Source of the DNA: Photobacterium kishitanii
GTDB lineage: Bacteria; Pseudomonadota; Gammaproteobacteria; Enterobacterales; Vibrionaceae
NCBI RefSeq assembly: GCF_003026355.1
Contig: NZ_PYON01000012.1
Location: forward strand, 62,001-126,000
DNA: 64,000 bases
Reading direction: 5' to 3'
Below, one piece after another: positions 27,861-37,214 of this stretch; the first letter of the stretch is position 1; every line of letters begins with the position of its first letter. A program made the translations under genes and the position numbers. The notes beneath the pieces were generated by a model that was given only the letters and a program-made list of their open reading frames with translations, was not told the origin of the DNA and ran no database searches.

Positions 27861-30533
27861 TTAGTGTTTACGTCTAAATAAACTTAAACCTAGCAGTGAT
27901 AGCAAACCAAAGATTCCCCAAGAGCCACCAGAACTATTATGTGGTGGCGTAATATCATCATCAGCCTTGACACCATCACGATGTCTAACATTAACCTCTA
28001 TCTGTTGCGTCGCATTATCAACAACCGCTTTTTTCGTTATCGAGCGTGCTAATGAAAGCGTAAACGTATAATGACCCGCTTTTAAACCATCAACATTAAA
28101 CATAATTGTCTGAGCACCATTTTGTTTTAATTCGATGCTAGGTAGAGATATTTCAGGCGTTGGTGAGATTGCTATTGTCGCAATATCCCCTGCTTGTGCC
28201 GTTACTGGCAATGTATAAGGTACGGATAAGCGGCTACCATCAAGTAACATTTGCAGTGGCACCTCACCCGCTTGGTTATAACGGTATGCTAACGCCAAAA
28301 TAGCAGGATCATGATCCGATGAGCGGTAAGCATCAGCACTGTATAATAAATCAACATTGGCGCCTTTATGCTCTTCGTTATAGTCAAATAACGTCGATTC
28401 CGCAGCATTGATATGCCAATCCGTTGCATCTAAAACGCGATCTTTAAGCGAAGGACTGACAAGAATATGATCAAGCGAACCAATTTCATCATTGTATGAA
28501 TAACTATAACCAACGTGTGGTTTACCTTTACTCATCATGTCTACCGCATTGATGTAACCATAACTGTGGCTGATCACCCCACCTTCAGTGCCAAACTGAG
28601 GCTGTTCACCAATAAAGGTATCACGCGCAGCTTTAAGTGTTTTTCCTGTTGGATTATCCGTTAATACCAACAATGCATCTTCTTGGCCGTAAGAGTTTAA
28701 ATCACCAACAATGACGCGATCTCCACCCCATTTTTCCATTTGCTTACCAATTTCGTAAGCCGCTGCTACTCGGAAGTTTTCACAAGAGCCTTGGAAATCT
28801 GGATCTTTGACTTTACCTTTGGCTGGATCGAAATTTTGCCATGTTTCCCAACCTTGCCAGTCTTCCCAACATGTAGAACCTTTTGATTTAAGATGATTAA
28901 CACCAATAGTTAAACGTTTACCAGTATTATTAATAATGAACGAAGCAGCCAACATATCGCGTTGATAGTTTTTGCCGCTTTCACGCACTTTACCTTTACT
29001 ATCAACTAATGGAACACCATTTTTATCCGCAACCACAGGCGCTTGCTGTGATGGCATCAATATTTGTTTTACTTGTTCAACAGAAACTCGAGCAGGACGG
29101 TAAAGCATACCCGAGGTGATCGCATCACCACCAAAGGTATCTAATTCATCAATGATCGTATCGCCGTTAGAATCAACCCCAATAAAGGCATAGCGGTTAT
29201 CAATATGATCAGCTGTAGTGTGATCTGCTGAGTCTTCACGGTTATATTTTAAATTAACGCTGTTAACTAAACCTGAAATAGCCCCTGCACTACCATAGCC
29301 GTTATTTTCAATTTCCATTAACCCAAGAATATCAGCATCTAAACCATGAATAGCCGCGACAATTTTCGCTTGTTGCCGTTCAAATTCAGCTTCCGAGTCA
29401 GCGCCTCGATTTGATTGCTGTGGGTTTGCATCACCACCGAATGGTGAATTAAAGTAATTCAATACATTTAAAGTCGCTACACGTACATCAAAACTATGAT
29501 GTTCAGTTTTATCGTTCACTATTGGTGTAGGCTGACGAGGTTGATGTTTAATAATGTTTTCAGCTGTAATTGTATTTTGAGTAATTAAACGAAAATTATT
29601 ATATGAGTAGCTTAACACCCCTTCTAAACCAACAATAGCATCGTTAATACGCAGCGGATTATTCAGAGGATCAACGGCAAAGTCAGGATAAAAAGGGATC
29701 ACACCATCAGCAGCTTTACTATCAGTTTCAACATATAGGCGACGGTCGTTATTGTCTTCAGCCTGCTGTTTCGCTTCCTTACTGCCAGCAACATAGTGTT
29801 GATTCGGTTGGAAATTTGGCCGTTCAAATGCCAGAACTAAATTATTACGGTAACCACTATAATCAAAACTGAACGTACGAGAAATTCGCATTGTTTGATC
29901 ATCTTCTTGCTCTGGAACAATGTCAGTAGGCAAGCGAATCAACATACCTTCATGACGTTCTAGCGTTGCTTGAAAACTATGACCATCTTCAGCAATTTGA
30001 ACGAGATCGGTTGCCGCAGGCTTTCCAGCATTGGGGTTAACGACTTCCCACAAATCATTGGTTGCGACCACTTTGGTCATACCGTAATCTTCTTCAATAA
30101 AACCACGAATACAAATTTCTTGACCAACAAGATCTGCATTTAACGGTTCATTGGTCTCAACAAATATGCCATTCGATGTGGTATCTACACCATCGTCATC
30201 AAATAGATAAAAGCCTTTCTCTAATCCAGTAGTCACAGCACTAACTACACCCGTTACCAGATATTCTGCATCACTCTTATATTTACCATCAGCAATAAGT
30301 GGCGAACGGTATGAACTCCCCTGAATCTCACCGATACGTTTTTGACTTATTCCCTTAGCATCGCGACAAGGTGTAATAGATGCAGATTTCGTGGCTAATA
30401 TTTCTATCGCTTTATTATTTGAAGAGCCTTCAACATCTTTAGAAATAGATACATTATTAATACCCGCGTAACTCGATGAACTAATAGCAGCACTCACCGC
30501 TAACGCCAATAAAGAGAGTGATTTATTATTCAT
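27861..30533 (-). CDS. ExeM/NucH-type extracellular endonuclease with GlyGly-CTERM anchor
   Basis: An 890-residue exported nuclease. A signal peptide (MNNKSLSLLALAVSAAISSS) is followed by an OB-fold-like domain and then an endonuclease/exonuclease/phosphatase domain. Its catalytic blocks are visible: LGLMEIENNG, GDLNSYGQ and SSDHDP. The C-terminus ends SGGSWGIFGLLSLLGLSLFR plus a basic tail, a GlyGly-CTERM signal cut by rhombosortase in bacteria with type II secretion. Homologues include ExeM of Shewanella and Xds of Vibrio cholerae, which degrade extracellular DNA for phosphate uptake and biofilm dispersal. ATG at 30533 is preferred, with AAGGG ten bases upstream; the TTG at 30551 is not supported. 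Confidence 0.92.
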   Translation of the reverse strand: MNNKSLSLLALAVSAAISSSSYAGINNVSISKDVEGSSNNKAIEILATKSASITPCRDAKGISQKRIGEIQGSSYRSPLIADGKYKSDAEYLVTGVVSAVTTGLEKGFYLFDDDGVDTTSNGIFVETNEPLNADLVGQEICIRGFIEEDYGMTKVVATNDLWEVVNPNAGKPAATDLVQIAEDGHSFQATLERHEGMLIRLPTDIVPEQEDDQTMRISRTFSFDYSGYRNNLVLAFERPNFQPNQHYVAGSKEAKQQAEDNNDRRLYVETDSKAADGVIPFYPDFAVDPLNNPLRINDAIVGLEGVLSYSYNNFRLITQNTITAENIIKHQPRQPTPIVNDKTEHHSFDVRVATLNVLNYFNSPFGGDANPQQSNRGADSEAEFERQQAKIVAAIHGLDADILGLMEIENNGYGSAGAISGLVNSVNLKYNREDSADHTTADHIDNRYAFIGVDSNGDTIIDELDTFGGDAITSGMLYRPARVSVEQVKQILMPSQQAPVVADKNGVPLVDSKGKVRESGKNYQRDMLAASFIINNTGKRLTIGVNHLKSKGSTCWEDWQGWETWQNFDPAKGKVKDPDFQGSCENFRVAAAYEIGKQMEKWGGDRVIVGDLNSYGQEDALLVLTDNPTGKTLKAARDTFIGEQPQFGTEGGVISHSYGYINAVDMMSKGKPHVGYSYSYNDEIGSLDHILVSPSLKDRVLDATDWHINAAESTLFDYNEEHKGANVDLLYSADAYRSSDHDPAILALAYRYNQAGEVPLQMLLDGSRLSVPYTLPVTAQAGDIATIAISPTPEISLPSIELKQNGAQTIMFNVDGLKAGHYTFTLSLARSITKKAVVDNATQQIEVNVRHRDGVKADDDITPPHNSSGGSWGIFGLLSLLGLSLFRRKH

Positions 30534-30551
30534 TATTATAATTCCCTTCAA

Positions 30552-30743
30552 TTAAAAATATAGAGTTGCGTAAGTATCTTGAGCGGCTTTACCAATATTA
30601 GCTTCAAAGACTATAAAGGTTGAGACTGTCATCCTAGAACGTTCTTTATCCCACCAATAGTTATTAGTTTGGTCTTTATCTGAAACTAACGCGCCATAAG
30701 GATCAACCATTTGTTTGCCGTTAAATACTGTAATAATATCCAT
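30552..30743 (-). CDS. Small hypothetical protein upstream of the nuclease gene
   Basis: A 63-codon frame starting MDIITVFNGKQMVDPYGALV and ending in a short hydrophobic strand TYATLYF. It ends 18 bases before the nuclease start on the same strand, so the two could be cotranscribed. AGAAG lies before this ATG. No domain is recognised, there is no signal peptide, and the existence of the protein is not secure. A longer version beginning at 30800 adds residues without support. Confidence 0.4.
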   Translation of the reverse strand: MDIITVFNGKQMVDPYGALVSDKDQTNNYWWDKERSRMTVSTFIVFEANIGKAAQDTYATLYF

Positions 30744-31027
30744 ATTTTCTTCTTGTTTTATTAAAGAGACAGAATTTAGCTTGCACAGTAATTTAACCAA
30801 TCAAAAACTCAATATTAAGAGTAAAGTTTTGTGACCTCAATTCCATATAGAGAACAAAACATTAAACAAATAATACTATTTTTATAATTTGGAATTAATG
30901 TAGGAGTTATTATTATTTTATGTCGATTTAATACGAGGAAGAAATGAAGATTAATATAGTTAATAACCAAAATGTATTAACTATATTTATTTTAATACGC
31001 TAATACAGTTTGATTTATAATTTTCTA

Positions 31028-31366
31028 TTATTTTGTTATAGATGGTGATCGTGGCGGCATAGTTGCTCTTTCAATGCTGCACTCATATGACCCCATTTCA
31101 AACTCACGACAAATCCACGGTCTATTTTCGTAAATAGTGCATAGTAACGTATCGCGATCAACAGCAGCACACCAGCCATCGTCAAGACGTAGCATGACTT
31201 CACCACCCCATTCGTCAATATCAATGTACTCTTCAGGAACACCCGTATCGGTAATAATCATCACTTCTAAGCGGCAACAACATGCTTGGCAGGTGCTACA
31301 GGTCATACTTGGATCAGGTTCGGTGCTTATATTCGTTATATCAATGGTCATATCTATTATCGCCAT
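31028..31366 (-). CDS. YkgJ family cysteine-cluster protein
   Basis: A 112-residue cytosolic protein of the YkgJ/CxxCxxCC family. The cluster CSTCQACCCRLEV (about residues 23-35) together with a C in DGWCAAVD, LLCTIYENRPWICREFE and a later YEC makes the conserved pattern expected to bind Zn or Fe-S. The family is widespread but its function is not known. The gene is divergent from marC. Frames on the other strand are shadows. Confidence 0.9.
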   Translation of the reverse strand: MAIIDMTIDITNISTEPDPSMTCSTCQACCCRLEVMIITDTGVPEEYIDIDEWGGEVMLRLDDGWCAAVDRDTLLCTIYENRPWICREFEMGSYECSIERATMPPRSPSITK

Positions 31367-31590
31367 GTTTTCTTAGACGCATAGTAACTCAAACCCACTC
31401 TAAAAACACTGACATCATTGTTATTGCTTATACAAGCACTATCCTATTCATAGTATAAATAGAAATATGATGACAATGTGTAAGCAATCATTCTCCCTTC
31501 ACTCGTGTATATATAGATTTACGTCCATATACTATAAATCCATGCTATTGTAATCAAATCAATAACAAAAAATTAACCAAAAGGATGGTT

Positions 31591-32238
31591 ATGCACGATA
31601 TTACAACAATGACAATCACGGTTTTTATGGGGTTCTTTGCCATGATGAACCCTATTGCCAATACCGCCGTTTTTGTAGGAATGACAGGGAGTCAAACTCC
31701 TGAACAACGCAAAAAAACCGCATTTAAAGCCCTTACCGCTGCCTTTTTTATTATTGCTACCTTCTGTCTGTTAGGTAAAGGGATCTTTGAATTATTCAGT
31801 ATTACCTTACCAGCGCTGCGACTTTCAGGTGGCATTTTAGTCTTTTTAGTCGGTTACCACATGTTACAAGGTGATAGCTCAAAAATGCACTCAGAATCTA
31901 AAAGCAGCGACGTTAGCGAAGAGAAAGACATCTCTATTTCGCCATTAGCGTTACCTATTTTAGCCGGCCCTGGTACTATCGCGACAGCAATGAACTACTC
32001 CGCATCCGGATCATTTCTACATACTATTATCACCATTGTTGCTTTTGCGACCTTGTGTTTAATTACCCTAGTGTGTTTTCTTTATGGCCCAAAGCTGGTT
32101 GATAAGGTCGGTGAGGCCGGAATTACAATTACTACCCGCCTAATGGGATTAATTTTAACGGTTATTGGCATGCAGATGTTAATTCAAGGTGTACATGATG
32201 CATTCATGCTATTTAACACGACAAGTTTAGCGAAATAA
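31591..32238 (+). CDS. MarC family integral membrane protein
   Basis: A 215-residue inner-membrane protein with six predicted helices. The N-terminus FMGFFAMMNPIANTAVFVGM and the LPILAGPGTIATAM block are MarC/YhgN signatures. MarC was once linked to multiple antibiotic resistance but was later shown not to matter in E. coli; its substrate is unknown. The start at 31591 is chosen because AAGGA lies five bases upstream; the ATG at 31585 is too close to it. Confidence 0.9.
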   Translation: MHDITTMTITVFMGFFAMMNPIANTAVFVGMTGSQTPEQRKKTAFKALTAAFFIIATFCLLGKGIFELFSITLPALRLSGGILVFLVGYHMLQGDSSKMHSESKSSDVSEEKDISISPLALPILAGPGTIATAMNYSASGSFLHTIITIVAFATLCLITLVCFLYGPKLVDKVGEAGITITTRLMGLILTVIGMQMLIQGVHDAFMLFNTTSLAK

Positions 32239-32263
32239 TTCGCGATTATTTGCTCCTCGATGA

Positions 32264-32308
32264 CAAGATAACAGCCTTAACCCTTCCTTTTTTAAGGTTG
32301 TTATCTTG
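32264..32308. terminator. Long hairpin after marC with the T-run in its loop
   Basis: CAAGATAACA-G-CCTT (32264-32278) pairs with AAGG-T-TGTTATCTTG (32294-32308), with one internal mismatch. The T-rich run lies inside the loop rather than after the stem, unlike a standard terminator. Its role is uncertain. Confidence 0.45.
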
Positions 32309-32448
32309 CATTGGTTACATTTTCACCCTCGACATTTACAAACAAACCTCTGTATAATCCGCACCCTTTACATCTATCTCTGTTTTCGTGCATCTTCTTT
32401 TGGCTTTATTGTCAAAAAATCATCGAATAAAACTGCTAGGAATACCTC

Positions 32449-34053
32449 TTGATATCTACCGCAAACATTACAATGCAATTTGGCGCTGAGCCGTTATTTG
32501 AAAACATTTCAGCTAAGTTTGGCAACGGTAACCGTTATGGTCTTATTGGTGCTAATGGTTGCGGCAAATCAACCTTCATGAAAATCCTTAGTGGCACACT
32601 AGCCCCAAGCTCTGGCAACGTGTCTATTTCTCCTGGACAACGTTTAGGTACCCTAAGCCAAGACCAGTTTGCGTTTGAGCAATACACGGTTGTTGATGCG
32701 GTAATTATGGGTGATGCAGCGTTATGGAAAGTAAAACAAGAACGTGATCGTATTTATGCTCTGCCAGAAATGACAGAAGAAGACGGCATGGCTGTGGCTG
32801 AACTAGAAAGCGAATTCGCAGAAATGGATGGCTACAGTGCAGAAAGCCGTGCTGGGCAGTTACTGCTTGATGCTGGTATAGATGAAGAGCTTCACTATGG
32901 CTTAATGTCACAAGTAGCACCTGGTTGGAAATTACGTGTGCTATTAGCACAGGCTTTATTCTCTAACCCTGATATTTTGCTACTTGATGAACCAACCAAC
33001 AACTTGGACATCCACACGATTAACTGGCTTGCTGGTGAGTTAAATCAGCGTAAATGTACCATGATCATTATTTCTCACGACCGTCACTTCTTGAACTCTG
33101 TATGTACTCACATGGCAGATATCGATTACGGCGAATTACGTATTTACCCTGGTAACTACGAAAAATTCATTGAGGCATCATCTCTGATTCAAGAACAATT
33201 ATTATCAGAAAATGCTAAGAAAAGTGCTGAAATTAGTGAGTTACAAGACTTCGTAAACCGCTTTGGCGCTAATGCATCAAAAGCAAAACAAGCAAGTTCT
33301 CGCGCGAAAAAAATGGATAAAATCAAACTTGATGAAGTAAAGTCTTCAAGTCGATTAAAACCATCATTAAGTTTCAAGCCAGGTAAAGCGCTTTACCGCC
33401 AAGCACTGATTCTAGAAGAACTCGGTCATGGCTTTGATGGGGAAACATTATTTGAAGGCGGCGACTTAATTCTAGATGCTGGCTCTAAATTAGCGATCAT
33501 CGGTGAAAACGGTGTTGGTAAAACCACCATGTTACGTTGTTTAGTTAATGAACTAAAACAAAACCACGGTGTGATTAAATGGTCTGAAAATGCATCAATC
33601 GGTTACTGTCCTCAAGATAGTTCAGCTGACTTTGATAACGATTTAGGTATCTTTGATTGGATTTCACAATGGCGTACTAAAGATCATGATGATCTAGCCG
33701 TACGTAGTATCTTAGGCCGTTTATTATTTACAGCTGACGATATCAATAAAAAAGTGAAGAACTGTTCTGGTGGTGAGAAAAACCGTTTAATCTTTGGCAA
33801 ACTAATGATGCTAAATATTAACGTATTGGTAATGGATGAACCAACTAACCACATGGACATGGAAGCAATTGAAGCGTTAAACAACGCCCTAAAAGTATAT
33901 GAAGGCACGTTGATTTTTGTAAGCCATGACCGCGAATTCGTATCATCATTAGCTACACGCATTATTGATATTCGTGAAAAGAAAGTGGTTAACTTCCACG
34001 GCACATTTGACGAATACATGTCAAACCTAGCCCTTGAAGGTAAAGTTGCTTAA
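32449..34053 (+). CDS. ybiT: ABC-F type ATPase YbiT
   Basis: A 534-residue soluble protein with two ABC ATPase domains and no membrane segments. Walker A motifs are GANGCGKS and GENGVGKT; signature-type and Walker B blocks appear twice ([24 protein letters not shown]). A charged linker of about 80 residues lies between them. The sequence follows E. coli YbiT along its length (for example [20 protein letters not shown] and [16 protein letters not shown]). ABC-F proteins act on ribosomes to rescue or tune translation. The start is TTG at 32449, with AGGA seven bases upstream; no better ATG exists. Confidence 0.93.
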   Translation: MISTANITMQFGAEPLFENISAKFGNGNRYGLIGANGCGKSTFMKILSGTLAPSSGNVSISPGQRLGTLSQDQFAFEQYTVVDAVIMGDAALWKVKQERDRIYALPEMTEEDGMAVAELESEFAEMDGYSAESRAGQLLLDAGIDEELHYGLMSQVAPGWKLRVLLAQALFSNPDILLLDEPTNNLDIHTINWLAGELNQRKCTMIIISHDRHFLNSVCTHMADIDYGELRIYPGNYEKFIEASSLIQEQLLSENAKKSAEISELQDFVNRFGANASKAKQASSRAKKMDKIKLDEVKSSSRLKPSLSFKPGKALYRQALILEELGHGFDGETLFEGGDLILDAGSKLAIIGENGVGKTTMLRCLVNELKQNHGVIKWSENASIGYCPQDSSADFDNDLGIFDWISQWRTKDHDDLAVRSILGRLLFTADDINKKVKNCSGGEKNRLIFGKLMMLNINVLVMDEPTNHMDMEAIEALNNALKVYEGTLIFVSHDREFVSSLATRIIDIREKKVVNFHGTFDEYMSNLALEGKVA

Positions 34054-34063
34054 TACATGATAC

Positions 34064-34101
34064 AAGTAGCAAGTTATCGCATTTGATATAACTTGCTACT
34101 T
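34064..34101. terminator. Bidirectional hairpin between ybiT and the oxidoreductase gene
   Basis: AAGTAGCAAGTTAT (34064-34077) and ATAACTTGCTACTT (34088-34101) form a perfect 14-bp stem with a 10-base loop between convergent genes. Confidence 0.75.
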
Positions 34102-34145
34102 CACCATCTAAATATCTACCTTAACAGTGTCATTATAATCCAGCG

Positions 34146-35120
34146 TTATATTGCTAATATTTGCGACATAACCCACCCGGTATGCGCAGCAGTTTTACCT
34201 GTAGATGGATGCGGCAAGCCTTCTAACAATTGCTTTCGCATATTATCAATATGATATAACTGAATATTAGTCGGATTTTCAATGATGATTTGTTGCTCTT
34301 TATCACCAGAAATAACCTCTATTGGCGCTTCATCAAACACTGAAAAGCGAATTTCACCTTGGCTTCCATAAATCACGACTTTATCTTGCCGTGAATGACC
34401 ACCAAAATTCCAACTTCCACTTCCAGTCACCCCATTAGTATGTAACCAACACGCACTCACAGCATCTAACGCGGTATATAAATGCTGTTGATTAATACCT
34501 ATCCCTTTTACGCTTGCAAAATCACCCAACAAATATCCAAATAAGTCTAAACCATGGCTCGCTAAGTCATCAAAATAACCACCAGCTGCAATCGTTTTAT
34601 CCGTACGCCAGTTATATTGCTGCGAGAGATCCATTGGATTAGCTGGCTTATTCAAATGCCAACTAATATGACGTATATCTCCAATTTCACCATCATCAAG
34701 TAGCTGCTTGATATGATTAAAACGCGGTAAAGAACGACGATAATAAGCAACAAATAATGGTAACTGTGCTGCTTCAAATGCAGCAACAATCGCTTGGCAA
34801 TCTGCATAATTTGGCGCTAATGGCTTCTCGACACAACAAATTTTCCCTGCTTGAGCGACCTTCAAAGCCAACTCTTTATGGCTATCAGGTGGGGTGGCAA
34901 TATATATTGCGTCAATCATCGGATCATTAATAAGGACATCAGCATCGGCAAATACTGTCTCTATATTGTGTCGCTGAGCATAATCTTGCGCTAGAACTTG
35001 GTCACGGCGCATAACAGCCGCTAATGTGAAATTTGATACTTTATGATAAGCAGGTCCGCTCTTAACCTCAGTGACTGCACCACAACCAATCATGCCCCAC
35101 CGGATCATCTTCGTGTTCAT
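34146..35120 (-). CDS. Gfo/Idh/MocA family oxidoreductase
   Basis: A 324-residue NAD(P)-dependent oxidoreductase. The Rossmann motif is WGMIGCGAVTEVK near the N-terminus; CVEKPLAPNYADC carries the conserved EKP lysine. A C-terminal alpha/beta domain follows, with DDLASHGLDLFGYLLGD (catalytic-region His). Family members act on sugars, inositols or their derivatives; the substrate is not predictable and no sugar operon surrounds it. GGA lies eight bases before the ATG. It is divergent from ppiB. Confidence 0.9.
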   Translation of the reverse strand: MNTKMIRWGMIGCGAVTEVKSGPAYHKVSNFTLAAVMRRDQVLAQDYAQRHNIETVFADADVLINDPMIDAIYIATPPDSHKELALKVAQAGKICCVEKPLAPNYADCQAIVAAFEAAQLPLFVAYYRRSLPRFNHIKQLLDDGEIGDIRHISWHLNKPANPMDLSQQYNWRTDKTIAAGGYFDDLASHGLDLFGYLLGDFASVKGIGINQQHLYTALDAVSACWLHTNGVTGSGSWNFGGHSRQDKVVIYGSQGEIRFSVFDEAPIEVISGDKEQQIIIENPTNIQLYHIDNMRKQLLEGLPHPSTGKTAAHTGWVMSQILAI

Positions 35121-35230
35121 TACTTAATTCCTTTTCATGGTTATTATTGCTCTGTCACTCACTGTAGTCGCTATAGTTTATGCTATAAATTACGTATACT
35201 ACGAACAAGAATTCCAATTAGATAGTTACT

Positions 35231-35731
35231 ATGACAACCATTACTTTAATTACCAATGTCGGTAATATTGATATTAGCCTTAATAAACAGAAAGCTCCTG
35301 TCACTGTACGAAATTTTATTCAATATTGCCGTGATGGTTTTTACAACGATACAATTTTTCATCGTGTTATTGCAGGCTTTATGATTCAAGGCGGTGGTCA
35401 TAGCAAAGATTTAATTGAAAAGCCAACTCGAGACCCGATTGTAAATGAAGCTAATCGTGGTCTTAAAAACACCATCGGTACGATAGCAATGGCGCGTACA
35501 GACGCTCCCCATTCAGCAACGGCACAATTTTTTATTAATCTCGCTGATAATGATTTTCTAGATTACACAGCAACAACAAATAGCGGTTGGGGTTATACCG
35601 TCTTCGGCAATGTAACGGCGGGGATGGAGGTTGTAAACCATATCGCCCAAGTTAATACGACAACAACACAAGGCCATGATGATGTGCCGTGTAGTGCAAT
35701 TATCATCAAACAAGTAACGATTACTGAATAA
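35231..35731 (+). CDS. ppiB: Cytosolic peptidyl-prolyl cis-trans isomerase B (cyclophilin)
   Basis: A 166-residue cyclophilin without a signal peptide, which catalyses prolyl isomerisation in protein folding. Active-site blocks FHRVIAGFMIQGGG (catalytic Arg), AMARTDAPHSATAQFFINL and a late GWGYTVFGNVTAGMEVV match PpiB. The gene starts at 35231; the spacing from the divergent oxidoreductase is about 110 bases, with room for both promoters. Confidence 0.95.
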   Translation: MTTITLITNVGNIDISLNKQKAPVTVRNFIQYCRDGFYNDTIFHRVIAGFMIQGGGHSKDLIEKPTRDPIVNEANRGLKNTIGTIAMARTDAPHSATAQFFINLADNDFLDYTATTNSGWGYTVFGNVTAGMEVVNHIAQVNTTTTQGHDDVPCSAIIIKQVTITE

Positions 35732-35798
35732 GCATTCTTTTATTATGTAGGAGCGTTGAATGATAGCCACCACTCCTACTGCAACACTAAATGGTTAA

Positions 35799-36167
35799 TT
35801 AACGTGATAACGCTTTCGTTTTAGTAATAATCTCAGCATTCTTCGCTGAAATAGGCATTACTTTTAGCGCATGCACATTACTTCCGCCAGTATTACCAAT
35901 CGGTACACCATCGATAGCTGTCAATAATGCAGCACCTATGATACGTATTAACTGACCACTGATTTCTTTAATATCACGTTGTTTAATCGCCCAACGCAAC
36001 ATCAAATAATGTACTTTAACATGCCAATAGGTTGATTCCTGACCTAACACATGCGCATTTTCCAAATGTCGAAATGCTGTTATAGGATCATCTTTTTTTT
36101 GAGCTCGATATGCACGAATCATTTCTTTTTTAACATAAGGAGCTATGTTTTGGCTAAAATTACTCAT
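35799..36167 (-). CDS. DUF3703 family protein
   Basis: A 122-residue cytosolic protein with the DUF3703 pattern: an ITAFRHLENAHVLGQEST helix, then HVKVHYLMLRWAIKQRD, and a closing PIGNTGGSNVHALKVMPIS. The repeated helices resemble a small TPR-like bundle. Function is unknown. In other bacteria the domain is often seen near heavy-metal-resistance genes; here it lies just upstream of a YbjQ (heavy-metal-binding-fold) gene on the same strand, 49 bases apart, but that gene is transcribed first. Confidence 0.85.
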   Translation of the reverse strand: MSNFSQNIAPYVKKEMIRAYRAQKKDDPITAFRHLENAHVLGQESTYWHVKVHYLMLRWAIKQRDIKEISGQLIRIIGAALLTAIDGVPIGNTGGSNVHALKVMPISAKNAEIITKTKALSR

Positions 36168-36216
36168 TATCCCTCCGAGTTATTATTCATCCTTAAATAA
36201 TTAACCTACGATAGTT

Positions 36217-36534
36217 CTATTCGCGTAGCGTTACAGCAGTACCAAACGCTAATAATTCACAAGAACCATCCATAATTGCACTCGTTGTAAATCGAACGCC
36301 AACAACAGCGTCTGCACCTAATGCTGAAGCATCTGCTTCTAAGCGTGTCATTGCTTGCGCACGTGCCTCATTAAACATTTCGGTATATCCTTTTAATTCT
36401 CCTCCAACAATTCCTTTTAAACTTGCCATAATATCACGGCCAATATGCTTAGATTGCACCACATTACCTGTTACTACACCTAGTATAGCGATAATCTCAT
36501 GCCCAGGAACCGTTTCTGTTGTTGAAAAAATCAT
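36217..36534 (-). CDS. YbjQ / UPF0145 family protein
   Basis: A 105-residue cytosolic protein of the YbjQ family. VPGHEIIAILGVVTGNVV, SLKGIVGGELKGYTEM and ADAVVGVRFTTSAIMDGSCE are the conserved blocks. It assembles into a pentameric ring resembling dodecin/heavy-metal-binding folds; no function is established. AGGA is ten bases before the ATG. It may be cotranscribed with the DUF3703 gene. Confidence 0.92.
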   Translation of the reverse strand: MIFSTTETVPGHEIIAILGVVTGNVVQSKHIGRDIMASLKGIVGGELKGYTEMFNEARAQAMTRLEADASALGADAVVGVRFTTSAIMDGSCELLAFGTAVTLRE

Positions 36535-36670
36535 TATATGAAATTCCTCTTAATGATAATTATGAGACACTCAATAAATCAAATACATCTAATTATATAT
36601 TCCACAATAAAGGAGGTCCCCTCTCAATACAACAAAGGCTGAAAAATATGTGACAGAAACACCTGCTTAC

Positions 36671-36692
36671 ATGTAAACTATTGAGTTTACAT
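36671..36692. promoter_or_regulatory. Perfect palindrome overlapping the -35 of the DUF2541 gene
   Basis: ATGTAAACT (36671-36679) and AGTTTACAT (36684-36692) are perfect 9-bp arms with a 4-base spacer. The site overlaps the -35 of a likely promoter. It resembles the TyrR box (TGTAAA-N6-TTTACA), but here the spacing is 8, so TyrR is not claimed. Confidence 0.55.
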
Positions 36693-36709
36693 TTTTTGCC
36701 TGATATACT
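36681..36709 (+). promoter_or_regulatory. Probable sigma70 promoter with extended -10
   Basis: TTGAGT (36681-36686) is separated by 17 bases from TATACT (36704-36709), which is preceded by TGA (TGn extended -10). Transcription would start near 36716, 24 bases before the DUF2541 start codon. Confidence 0.55.
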
Positions 36710-36739
36710 TTTTATACAAATTCAATAGAGTGTAAAAAA

Positions 36740-37114
36740 ATGAAAAAAGGCTTAATTGGACTAGCTCTACTTGCAGGTGGTCTTGTCACATCTCTTCCAG
36801 CAACTGCCGGTACGTTTACTTTAGGCCACACTTGGCTACTTGAAATTGGTAACGTTAAAGGAAAGATCCCATTTCCAATTTGTCGTAATGCAAAAGGTTT
36901 TAAAATCGAAGCGCAACGTGATCTTAAACTTGATCGTGTAAAAGTACGCTTCCGCAATGGCGAAGAAAAAACCTATAATTATTATCGCGATGTGAAAAAA
37001 GATAAAGATACAGGCGCACGTCTATTTGGCTATGAGCGTTGTATTAAGCATATTGAAGTATCAGGAAACTCTGAAGGTACTCGTGCAGGCGTTAAAGTAA
37101 TCGGTATCGATTAA
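36740..37114 (+). CDS. Exported DUF2541 family protein
   Basis: A 124-residue protein with a signal peptide (cleavage near ATA) and a mature domain resembling E. coli YaaI (DUF2541/UPF0412). Shared landmarks are the PFPICRNAKGFKIEAQRDLK block, a CIKHIEVSGNS block and the end AGVKVIGID; two cysteines likely form a disulfide. Function is unknown. A good promoter overlapped by a palindrome lies upstream, so expression is probably regulated. A terminator follows. Confidence 0.75.
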   Translation: MKKGLIGLALLAGGLVTSLPATAGTFTLGHTWLLEIGNVKGKIPFPICRNAKGFKIEAQRDLKLDRVKVRFRNGEEKTYNYYRDVKKDKDTGARLFGYERCIKHIEVSGNSEGTRAGVKVIGID

Positions 37115-37148
37115 TACGCCTTAGAATTAAAGAGGTATTAATCTAAAT

Positions 37149-37194
37149 AGCGTAATATGAACCTATTTTTTAAGGTCTCGTATTACGCTTTTTT
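37149..37194 (+). terminator. Terminator after the DUF2541 gene
   Basis: AGCGTAATA (37149-37157) and TATTACGCT (37181-37189) enclose an inner ACCT/AGGT pairing, followed by TTTTTA. Confidence 0.75.
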
Positions 37195-37214
37195 ATTACT
37201 CCGCAATAATATTA

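Noticed and set aside
36671..36692. TyrR operator upstream of the DUF2541 gene
   Set aside because: The TGTAAA and TTTACA halves are separated by 8 rather than 6 bases, so I keep it only as an unassigned palindrome.
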